A stretch of DNA of 5,761 nucleotides. Origin: Phycisphaerales bacterium. GTDB lineage: Bacteria > Planctomycetota > Phycisphaerae > Tepidisphaerales > Tepidisphaeraceae. The notes below the pieces were generated by a model. It did no database searches. It worked only from the letters and a program-made list of their open reading frames with translations, and was not told where the DNA came from. Made by a program: the position numbers and the translations under genes. Shown here in pieces: positions 1 to 5,761 of this stretch. The stretch's first letter is position 1; each line of letters starts with the position of its first letter. The stretch lies in contig JAQGHJ010000815.1 in NCBI GenBank assembly GCA_028288905.1, positions 1 through 5,761 of the forward strand, in the 5' to 3' direction.

Positions 1-718
1 CGCCCACGCCTGGGTCGAGGTCCTGACCCCAGAGGGGTGGCGGACGTTCGACCCGACGAGCGGCCGCGGGGCCGACACCGCCAGTACGGGGTACGGGCTG
101 TGGCAGCAGGCCAAGCACTTCTTCAACTGGCTCGAGTTCACGTACGCCAGCAACGTGATCGCGTACGACAACGACAGCCGGGAGAACCTGATCCAGGCGG
201 TCGAGAGCCGGATGACCCGGCCGCTATACGCCGGGGTGAACGAGGGTTGGTTCTCCCGCCGGCTGTGGGACTTTAAGCTGTTCCGACTGCTGGCAGACCC
301 GGGCGCGGTCCCCGTCTCCTCAGCGGCCGTCGTGCTGGGGCTGGCCTTAGCGGCGGCGGGCGGAGTGTGGGGGCTCCGTCGGTGGCGGCTCCGCAGGCGG
401 GCCGCCCGGATCGGGCTCGACGCGCTGCCCGAGGCCGACCGGCTGCGGCTTGCCCGTCAGCTCGGGTTCTACGACGACCTGCTCCAGATCCTCGCCCGCC
501 GGCAGATCGTCCGTCCGGGCCACCTGACGCCGCTGGAGTTCGCCCGGTCGCTGTTGTTCCTGCCGGCGAACGCGTACGAGACGGTCCGCCGGTTGACCGA
601 AGTGTTTTACGGTGTGCGGTACGGCGGCCGGGAGTTGAACGCCGGCCTCCGGCACCGGCTTGGGCGAGTGATCGCGCGGCTGGACGACGAGTTGGGCCCG
701 CCGGCCGGGGCGCGCTAA
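1..718 (+). CDS. Transglutaminase-like membrane protein with DUF4129-type C-terminus (5' truncated)
   Basis: The gene runs in from the left edge; reading from base 2 gives 238 residues to the TAA at 716-718. The fragment opens with HAWVEV and then FDPT. In bacterial transglutaminase-like domains these carry the catalytic His and Asp (here residues 2 and 17), so the catalytic Cys lies upstream of the window. A hydrophobic segment at about residues 102-124 looks like a transmembrane helix and is followed by an Arg-rich stretch, which suggests a cytoplasmic C-terminus. Residues about 148-231 (YDDLLQILARR, then TPLEFARSL and a VFYGVRYGG motif) match the DUF4129 tail seen after the transglutaminase domain in TgpA-like proteins. 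Those proteins usually have several N-terminal membrane helices and often sit beside MoxR ATPase and DUF58 genes; neither is visible here. The substrate is unknown. The domain call is firm, the cellular role is not. Confidence 0.85.
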   Translation, partial: AHAWVEVLTPEGWRTFDPTSGRGADTASTGYGLWQQAKHFFNWLEFTYASNVIAYDNDSRENLIQAVESRMTRPLYAGVNEGWFSRRLWDFKLFRLLADPGAVPVSSAAVVLGLALAAAGGVWGLRRWRLRRRAARIGLDALPEADRLRLARQLGFYDDLLQILARRQIVRPGHLTPLEFARSLLFLPANAYETVRRLTEVFYGVRYGGRELNAGLRHRLGRVIARLDDELGPPAGAR

Positions 719-728
719 GGCAATCGCC

Positions 729-766
729 GCCTGACGGCACTTGCCGGACCGGCGGCGCCGTCAGGC
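729..766. repeat. 10-bp inverted repeat between the transglutaminase gene and cinA
   Basis: GCCTGACGGC at 729-738 is the exact reverse complement of GCCGTCAGGC at 757-766. The 18-nt gap holds a smaller hairpin (GCCG at 743-746, CGGC at 750-753). It lies 10 nt after the upstream stop codon and 44 nt before the cinA start. A hairpin just after a stop codon suggests transcription termination, but no T-run follows, so it could equally end or process the message without being a classical intrinsic terminator. The repeat itself is certain; its function is a guess. Confidence 0.5.
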
Positions 767-810
767 CGGGCGTTCCACACCACTGAAAACCGCTGCCCGC
801 CACTTCGCCC

Positions 811-2118
811 ATGAATGCCATCATCCTCTCCGTCGGTGACGAACTCGCGCTCGGCCAGACCGTCGACACCAACTCCGCGTGGGCCAGCCAGCAGCTGGCG
901 GCCGCCGGCTGCGACGTGCTGGCGCACGCGACGGTCGCCGACGATCGGGCCCTGACCGAGGAGGCGATCCGCGAGGCCGCCCGGAGGGCGGACCTTGTAT
1001 TGATCTCCGGCGGAATCGGGCCGACCGAGGACGACCTGACCCGCCAAGCGATCGCGGACGTGCTCGGCGTGCCGTTGGAGTCGAGTCCCGCGTGGTTGGC
1101 GGAGATGCGGACCTACTTCGAGCGGACCGGGCGGGTCATGCCCGAGCGGAACAACGTTCAGGCGCTCATCCCAGCCGGGGCCGAGATGGTCTGGAACACC
1201 TGCGGGACCGCGGCGGGCATCAAAGCCGCCATTCCAAACGGAAGGTCCGACGGGGCGGGCCGCGGCGGGAACGGCGGCACAGGTGGGACGGCCACACTGT
1301 TCGCGATGCCGGGCGTCCCGAAGGAGATGAAGGCGATGTTCGCCCGGGACGTCCTCCCGTGGGTCCGCGAGCGGGCGGCCGGGGCTGCCATCCGGTCCCG
1401 CACGTTGCACACGTTTGGGCTCGGCGAGAGCGCGGTGGCCGAGCGGGTCGCCGCGCTGATGGTCCGCGGCCGCAACCCGTCCGTCGGCACGACCGTGTCC
1501 GGCGGCATCGTGTCGCTGCGGGTGAACGCCCGGTTCGGCTCGCCGGACGAGGCCGAGCGGGAACTGGAGGCGGCCAGCGCCGCCTGCCACGCCGCACTCG
1601 GCGACCTGATCTACGGCCGGGACGGGGAACCGCTATCGGAGATCGTGGCCCGGCTGCTGCTGGCGGACCCGGCCAAGCCGACCGTGGCGACGGCCGAGAG
1701 CTGCACGGGCGGCTTGGTCGCGGCCATGCTGACCGACGTCCCCGGGTCCAGCGCGTACTTCCGTTCGGGTTGGGTGACGTACGCGAACGAGGCGAAGGTG
1801 GCCCAGTTGGGGGTGCCCCAGCAAACCCTGATCGACCACGGGGCCGTCAGCGAGCCGACGGTGGTCGCGATGGCGGCCGGGGCCCTGGAGCGGGCGGGGG
1901 CGACGTACGCGCTGGCCGTGAGCGGCATCGCCGGTCCCGGTGGCGGGACGCCCGAGAAACCCGTCGGCACCGTCTGGTTCGCACTGGCCCACCCGGGCGG
2001 CGTCGACGCCCGCCGGTTCGGCCTGTTCGGGGACCGCGAGATGATCCGCGACCGGGCGGCCAAGATGGCCCTGACCCTGCTCCGGTTCCGCTTGCTGAAT
2101 AAGCCGCTCCCGTTCTGA
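811..2118 (+). CDS. cinA: CinA-family nicotinamide-nucleotide amidohydrolase (NMN deamidase, PncC) with N-terminal MoCF-like domain
   Basis: This 435-residue protein is slightly longer than typical two-domain CinA proteins. The N-terminal half (about 1-175) is the molybdopterin-binding-like domain, with VDTNS at 18-22 and GGIGPTEDD at 67-75; in related proteins it is linked to ADP-ribose pyrophosphatase activity. The C-terminal half (about 275-432) is the PncC domain, which hydrolyses nicotinamide mononucleotide to nicotinic acid mononucleotide and ammonia in pyridine nucleotide recycling. It shows TAESCTGG (294-301), GSSAYFRSGWVTYANEAK (312-329) and SGIAGPGGGTPEKPVGT (371-387). By alignment from memory to E. 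coli PncC, Ser314, Tyr324 and Lys329 are the catalytic residues. A Gly-rich insert lies at about 146-160, just before the conserved FAMPGVPKEM. The ATG at 811 is chosen because the family N-terminus starts there; no Shine-Dalgarno site precedes it. The protein should be cytosolic. Confidence 0.95.
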   Translation: MNAIILSVGDELALGQTVDTNSAWASQQLAAAGCDVLAHATVADDRALTEEAIREAARRADLVLISGGIGPTEDDLTRQAIADVLGVPLESSPAWLAEMRTYFERTGRVMPERNNVQALIPAGAEMVWNTCGTAAGIKAAIPNGRSDGAGRGGNGGTGGTATLFAMPGVPKEMKAMFARDVLPWVRERAAGAAIRSRTLHTFGLGESAVAERVAALMVRGRNPSVGTTVSGGIVSLRVNARFGSPDEAERELEAASAACHAALGDLIYGRDGEPLSEIVARLLLADPAKPTVATAESCTGGLVAAMLTDVPGSSAYFRSGWVTYANEAKVAQLGVPQQTLIDHGAVSEPTVVAMAAGALERAGATYALAVSGIAGPGGGTPEKPVGTVWFALAHPGGVDARRFGLFGDREMIRDRAAKMALTLLRFRLLNKPLPF

Positions 2119-2461
2119 CCCCATCCCAATCTCCGGACGAGGCCGTACCGGGCATCCCACACTCCATTCCGCAACCCATCCGCTAGGGCCCGCATCCGCT
2201 GCCAGTCTGACAGCCGCGATCTGACGGAAAAATCGGTTTGGCAGACAGGCCGTTCCTTCGTGCCGGCCCACCCTGCGCTCCAGCTGTTCTCTGCGGGCCA
2301 TTAATGGCTGACCGACAATGGGTTGTGAGCAATCCAAAGGACGCCAAGGCTGCCGCCGTCACGGCACGCGGGTTGTTTTAAGGACGGCGTGCGGTGGACG
2401 GTTGCGATGAGCGTTGGTGCCACGCGAGCGTCGAGTTCCCGTCAGTGTTCCGGCCCCCGAT
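2119..2461. other. Noncoding gap between cinA and the receiver gene
   Basis: No credible gene lies in these 343 bases; open frames on either strand are shadows of the flanking genes or lack family features. The stretch is less GC-rich than the genes, notably at 2228-2240 and 2296-2345, as expected for a promoter region, but I could not pick a convincing -35/-10 pair. It contains the CTGNCAG dyad at 2198-2214. Near its end, CGCCGTC (2354-2360) can pair with GACGGCG (2383-2389), and GCACGC (2364-2369) can pair with GCGTGC (2387-2392). These two short stems exclude each other and may be chance in such GC-rich DNA. Confidence 0.6.
2198..2214. promoter_or_regulatory. Operator-like dyad made of two CTGNCAG units
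   Basis: The 17-base string GCTGCCAGTCTGACAGC is a palindrome with 7 of 8 pairs matching around the central T at 2206. It can also be read as two CTGNCAG units (2199-2205 and 2207-2213) one base apart, each itself symmetric. A weaker third copy, CTGACGG, sits at 2221-2227. Such a compact dyad in a gene-free stretch upstream of the receiver gene looks like a transcription factor site. The binding protein is unknown, and the target could be the receiver gene alone or receiver plus groESL. Confidence 0.4.
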
Positions 2462-2890
2462 ATGTCGGACCCCTGCCCAATTTCGCGGTTCACGGTGCTT
2501 CTTCCGAACGAGCAGGAAGAGTGGCACCAAACGATCCGCGGACTGCTGGAGCCGCAGGGCGTGACGACCGTGTCGGCCCGCAACGGCCGCGAGGCGGTCG
2601 ACTTGATCGAGTCGCGGTCGGTCCACGTGGCCGTGCTGGACGTCCAGATGCCGCAGTTCGGCGGGCTCCAGGTCGTCAAGCGGGTCCGGGAGCTGCACAA
2701 GGCGGACCCGGGCCGGGTGCCGCCGGCCATCTTGGTCGCCAACGACCTGACGAGCCAGTTGTTGCGGGAGGCGCTGAGTCACCACGTGTTCAGTGTGCTG
2801 TCGAAGCCGGTCGACTACGCGTTGCTGCTCGACACGCTGGCCCGCGTGGTGCGCCGGCGGTACGAGAGCCGCTGGCCGGGGTCGGCGTAG
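2462..2890 (+). CDS. Stand-alone response-regulator receiver domain protein with degenerate active site
   Basis: The product of 142 residues is a single receiver (CheY-like) domain with no output domain. The phospho-acceptor is Asp60 in VAVLDVQMP (57-64), and Lys115 in VLSKPVD (112-118) is the conserved switch lysine. Two conserved elements are missing. The acidic pair that binds Mg2+ at the end of the first strand, normally DD, reads Pro15-Asn16 in VLLPNE, and the Thr/Ser after the fourth strand is Val92 in AILVAND. It may therefore be phosphorylated poorly or not at all and act as a constitutive protein-protein module. ATG 2462 is preferred; a TTG at 2414 would add 16 residues that do not look like family sequence. 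Neither start has a Shine-Dalgarno site. It lies 150 nt upstream of groES on the same strand. The partner kinase and target are unknown. Confidence 0.8.
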   Translation: MSDPCPISRFTVLLPNEQEEWHQTIRGLLEPQGVTTVSARNGREAVDLIESRSVHVAVLDVQMPQFGGLQVVKRVRELHKADPGRVPPAILVANDLTSQLLREALSHHVFSVLSKPVDYALLLDTLARVVRRRYESRWPGSA

Positions 2891-2944
2891 ACGAGCGGCG
2901 AGGTGCCGGCCGCTACGGATTGCTACAAAGTTCGAGTGACGAGC

Positions 2945-2977
2945 GCGGGGAACGCGAGAGGGCACCAACTTCCCCGC
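2945..2977. repeat. 8-bp inverted repeat between the receiver gene and groES
   Basis: GCGGGGAA at 2945-2952 pairs exactly with TTCCCCGC at 2970-2977 across a 17-nt loop. It lies 54 nt after the receiver stop codon and 63 nt before the groES start. It could end or attenuate receiver transcription, or form a hairpin in the groES leader if the promoter lies further upstream. No T-run follows. An 8-bp match in this GC-rich DNA could be chance. Confidence 0.35.
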
Positions 2978-2985
2978 CTGATCCG

Positions 2986-3013
2986 CCTACTGCCCTCTGC
3001 CTACTGACTACTA
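2986..3013 (+). repeat. Degenerate heptanucleotide tandem repeat (CCTACTG type) before groES
   Basis: Four 7-nt units follow each other in register: CCTACTG (2986), CCCTCTG (2993), CCTACTG (3000) and ACTACTA (3007). Two units are identical and the others differ by two to three bases. The tract is almost purine-free on the + strand and ends 11 nt before the groES Shine-Dalgarno site. It resembles short heptamer repeats found in intergenic DNA of some bacteria. A role in groES expression is possible but not shown. Confidence 0.5.
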
Positions 3014-3024
3014 CTTTCTTTCTG

Positions 3025-3030
3025 AAGGAG
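3025..3030 (+). promoter_or_regulatory. groES ribosome binding site
   Basis: AAGGAG lies 10 nt before the groES ATG. The spacing is slightly long, but the match is strong and stands out because cinA and the receiver gene have none. Confidence 0.8.
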
Positions 3031-3040
3031 CGAGCGAACC

Positions 3041-3331
3041 ATGGCCAAGCTGCGTCCCCTGGGCGACAAGATCCTCATCAAGCGCGTTGAGGCCGAGAGC
3101 AAGACCAAGAGCGGGATCGTGCTGCCCGACGCCGCGAAGGAGAAGCCGAAGCGCGGCAAGGTGCTGTCGGCCGGCCCGGGCCGTCGGGACGACAAGGGCG
3201 AGCTCGTCGCCCCGAGCGTGAAGGTCGGGGACGAGGTGATCTTCACGAGCTACGCCGGGACCGAGATCAAGCTCGACGGCGAGGAGCTGATGATCATGAG
3301 CGAGGACGACGTGCTCGCGGTCGTCGAGTGA
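3041..3331 (+). CDS. groES: Co-chaperonin GroES (10 kDa chaperonin)
   Basis: The 96-residue product has the normal family length. GroES forms a heptameric lid that closes the GroEL folding chamber in the cytosol in an ATP-dependent cycle. It begins with the typical RPLGDKILIKRVE (5-17). The mobile loop that grips GroEL lies at about 19-34, with the hydrophobic tripeptide Ile26-Val27-Leu28 in SGIVLPD. The roof-loop segment GPGRRDDKGELVAP follows at 45-58, and the protein ends in the usual EDDVLAVVE. No key residue appears lost. The ATG at 3041 is supported by the family N-terminus and by the AAGGAG site. groEL follows 182 nt downstream, a wider gap than usual for this pair, with an inverted-repeat element in between. 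No CIRCE operator for HrcA control is visible upstream. Confidence 0.98.
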   Translation: MAKLRPLGDKILIKRVEAESKTKSGIVLPDAAKEKPKRGKVLSAGPGRRDDKGELVAPSVKVGDEVIFTSYAGTEIKLDGEELMIMSEDDVLAVVE

Positions 3332-3341
3332 CGGAAAACTA

Positions 3342-3483
3342 ACCACGGAGGCGCGGAGAAACGGAGGCCCACTCCGTCGCTTCGCGCCGCCGCATCAACC
3401 GAACCGACCGTTAGACAGTTGAAGACGCGGGTTGAACGCCGGGCAGATTGAGGCCACCTTCCGTGCCTCCGTGCCTCCGTGGT
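3342..3483. repeat. Inverted-repeat element built of CGGAG octamers in the groES-groEL spacer
   Basis: The left arm (3342-3365) and the reverse complement of the right arm (3460-3483) match at 21 of 24 positions, starting with an exact ACCACGGAGGC. Each arm is three 8-nt units: CCACGGAG, GCGCGGAG and AAACGGAG on the left; CCACGGAG, GCACGGAG and GCACGGAA on the right, read on the minus strand. About 94 nt separate the arms, and near their middle TCAACC (3395-3400) can pair with GGTTGA (3430-3435). In the groESL transcript this would be a long stem-loop that could process or protect part of the message. I recall similar CCACGGAG-type repeats scattered through planctomycete genomes, but have not verified that. 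It could be a mobile miniature element. Confidence 0.75.
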
Positions 3484-3500
3484 GAGTCAGCTCGACAGTC

Positions 3501-3505
3501 AGGAG
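3501..3505 (+). promoter_or_regulatory. groEL ribosome binding site
   Basis: AGGAG lies 8 nt before the groEL ATG, an ideal spacing. It sits 17 nt outside the right arm of the spacer inverted repeat, so the hairpin need not hide it. Confidence 0.85.
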
Positions 3506-3513
3506 AATAACCA

Positions 3514-5142
<1,629 letters not shown>

Positions 5143-5157
5143 TCCGGTGGGATTAGC

Positions 5158-5222
5158 GAGCGCAACAAAAGGACCGGGGCCGGCTGGTGTCACCAGCCGG
5201 CCCCGGTCCATTTGTTGCGCTC
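5158..5222. terminator. 65-nt near-perfect palindrome after groEL, likely bidirectional terminator
   Basis: Arms 5158-5189 and 5191-5222 pair at 31 of 32 positions around the central T5190; the only mismatch is A5170 with A5210. The inner core (5171-5209) is a very GC-rich stem. It is flanked by AAAA on the left and ATTTGTT on the right, the A-stem-T layout of a bidirectional intrinsic terminator. The pairing then continues outward through GAGCGCAAC and GTTGCGCTC, which a plain terminator does not need. It begins 16 nt after the groEL stop, so ending the groESL message is the natural role. In RNA the tip would open to a loop of at least three bases. Confidence 0.85.
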
Positions 5223-5250
5223 TGGCGAGTGCCGTCGCTGCCGTCTCCCA

Positions 5251-5342
5251 AGCCGCGGGCGCAGTGAAGCGGAGCTACGCATTCCTTCCGTCCACGATGG
5301 AGGGCGAGGAACTCGGGGCTCGGCTCCACTGCGCCCGTGGCT
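5251..5342. repeat. Long inverted repeat with 16-bp arms downstream of groEL
   Basis: Positions 5251-5266 pair with 5327-5342: 15 Watson-Crick pairs and one G-T at 5255/5338, including an exact CGGGCGCAGTG match. After one mismatch (5267/5326), AGC at 5268-5270 pairs with GCT at 5323-5325. The 52-nt interior can form a small TCCA/TGGA hairpin at 5291-5301. No T-run follows. It may be a structured RNA, a decayed mobile element, or a second transcription barrier. Confidence 0.6.
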
Positions 5343-5376
5343 CGTCGGCGTTCTTGAGACGCGAGATCGGCCTCAA

Positions 5377-5398
5377 ACGCGTTCGGGCGGACGCGTTC
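5377..5398. repeat. Direct repeat ACGCGTTC, 14-bp period
   Basis: ACGCGTTC occurs at 5377-5384 and 5391-5398. Over the full 14-base units (5377-5390 and 5391-5404), 11 positions match. It lies about 150 nt upstream of the secreted-protein start. It may be a pair of protein-binding half sites or a chance repeat. Confidence 0.35.
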
Positions 5399-5408
5399 CG
5401 GTGCCGGC

Positions 5409-5424
5409 AGCCCTGTACAGGGCT
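5409..5424. promoter_or_regulatory. Perfect 16-bp palindrome, possible operator
   Basis: AGCCCTGTACAGGGCT is fully self-complementary with no spacer. It is centred about 130 nt upstream of the next start codon. A perfect 16-bp palindrome is rare by chance and fits a site for a dimeric regulator, though it could also be part of a dispersed palindromic repeat. No regulator is identified. Confidence 0.4.
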
Positions 5425-5446
5425 CTCCAACGTCACCGCTTCCCCG

Positions 5447-5467
5447 GTAACAATCATATCGTAACAA
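5447..5467. repeat. Direct repeat GTAACAA, 14-bp period, in the AT-rich leader
   Basis: GTAACAA occurs at 5447-5453 and 5461-5467, separated by TCATATC. This is the most AT-rich part of the gap and sits 80-100 nt before the downstream ATG, where promoter elements would be expected. A regulator binding site overlapping a promoter is plausible; no standard -35/-10 pair is clear. Confidence 0.35.
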
Positions 5468-5536
5468 GAGGGGCGGATCGGCTGCCTCGGGAGGGCTGAA
5501 CGGACGCCGGCCGCCGCGTTCGCCAAAGCTGCATAC

Positions 5537-5540
5537 GGAG
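5537..5540 (+). promoter_or_regulatory. Ribosome binding site of the secreted-protein gene
   Basis: GGAG lies 7 nt before the ATG at 5548. The match is short but well spaced, and it supports this start, as does the signal peptide that follows at once. Confidence 0.55.
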
Positions 5541-5547
5541 ACCCGCC

Positions 5548-5761
5548 ATGACCCCACGACCGATCCGCACCGTCCTCGCCGCCGTCGCCTGCTCGCTCGT
5601 CGTGCCGGCCTTGGCCCTCGTCCCGTGCGCCGCGGCGGACGACGGACCGCCGACCCCGCAACCGCCGGCGGCCACCGCGCGGGCAGGGGTCACCACTACG
5701 GCCAAGGTCCCGGCCGCGGCCGTCGGTAGCTGGTACTACGGGTCGATCTCCCCGACGACCA
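5548..5761 (+). CDS. Secreted protein of unknown function (N-terminus only)
   Basis: The frame stays open to the right edge, so only the first 71 residues are seen. Residues 1-30 form a classical signal peptide: two Arg at positions 4 and 7, a hydrophobic core at about 8-26 (VLAAVACSLVVPALALV), then a CAAA segment ending before Asp-Asp at 31-32, which fits signal peptidase I cleavage. Cys27 is not followed by a lipobox-like context, so a lipoprotein is less likely. Residues 31-60 are a Pro/Ala/Thr-rich linker, and GSWYYGSIS at 60-68 begins what may be a folded extracellular domain. I do not recognise the family. Product length and function cannot be told from this fragment. The gene is probably transcribed on its own, since the strong terminator after groEL lies in between. 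Confidence 0.75.
   Translation, partial: MTPRPIRTVLAAVACSLVVPALALVPCAAADDGPPTPQPPAATARAGVTTTAKVPAAAVGSWYYGSISPTT

Larger units (their letters stand above)
5143..5547. other. Dyad-rich noncoding gap between groEL and the secreted-protein gene
   Basis: No convincing gene fits in these 405 bases. Open frames on both strands cross the palindromes, and the two strands give similar peptides there (for example LHCARG on each), which is a symmetry effect and not coding. The gap holds the palindrome at 5158-5222, an inverted repeat at 5251-5342, a 16-bp palindrome at 5409-5424 and direct repeats at 5377-5398 and 5447-5467. The AT-richer stretch 5445-5467 is the best place for a promoter of the downstream gene. 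A structured noncoding RNA at about 5230-5430 is possible but unproven. Confidence 0.6.

Noticed and set aside
2238..2254. Sigma-54-like promoter (TTGGCAGACAGGCCGTT)
   Set aside because: The -24 GG is present, but the base pair at the -12 position is GT and not the needed GC.
2414..2461. Earlier TTG start for the receiver gene
   Set aside because: The added 16 residues are Arg/Val/Pro-rich and unlike family sequence, and no ribosome site supports the TTG; the ATG at 2462 begins just before the receiver fold.
2916..2942. Possible CIRCE (HrcA) operator before groES, suggested by GAGTG at 2934
   Set aside because: The right half matches only GAGTG, and the sequence at the required spacing to the left does not resemble TTAGCACTC.
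3342..3483. CRISPR-like array from the repeated CGGAG octamers
   Set aside because: The units are 8 nt with no unique spacers and occur in opposed orientation, so this is an inverted repeat, not a CRISPR array.

Overview
The window is GC-rich, bacterial and compactly coded, with every supported gene on the + strand. The gene set, the style of the GroEL protein, the uneven use of Shine-Dalgarno sites (absent before cinA and the receiver gene, clear before groES and groEL) and the intergenic CGGAG-octamer repeat suggest a planctomycete, perhaps Gemmata-like. That placement is an inference from remembered family patterns, not a search result.

Layout. (1) 1-718 is the C-terminal part of a membrane-anchored transglutaminase-like protein with a DUF4129-type tail. 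(2) 811-2118 is a complete CinA/PncC protein, an NMN deamidase with an N-terminal molybdopterin-binding-like domain; a 10-bp inverted repeat lies in the gap before it. (3) 2119-2461 is noncoding and holds an operator-like CTGNCAG dyad. (4) 2462-2890 encodes a stand-alone receiver protein that keeps the phospho-acceptor Asp and the Lys but has lost the acidic pair and the Thr/Ser switch residue. (5) 3041-5142 is a groES-groEL operon whose 182-nt spacer holds a long inverted repeat built from CGGAG octamers. (6) 5143-5547 is noncoding and rich in dyads: a 65-nt near-perfect palindrome directly after groEL, a second long inverted repeat, a perfect 16-bp palindrome, and two direct repeats that both have a 14-bp period. 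(7) 5548-5761 is the start of a secreted protein of unknown function.

How the parts relate. GroES and GroEL form the chaperonin that folds cytosolic proteins. The receiver gene sits 150 nt upstream on the same strand and could be co-transcribed, but a hairpin and a heptamer repeat lie between them. No CIRCE operator is visible. CinA/PncC recycles pyridine nucleotides and has no evident link to its neighbours.

The points most worth a second look are the palindrome after groEL, the Asp-to-Val change at the GroEL position matching E. coli Asp495 in the nucleotide pocket, the unusual Gly4-His3 GroEL tail, the degenerate receiver beside groESL, and the octamer inverted repeat inside the operon. 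I did not find a wholly new multi-gene system here.
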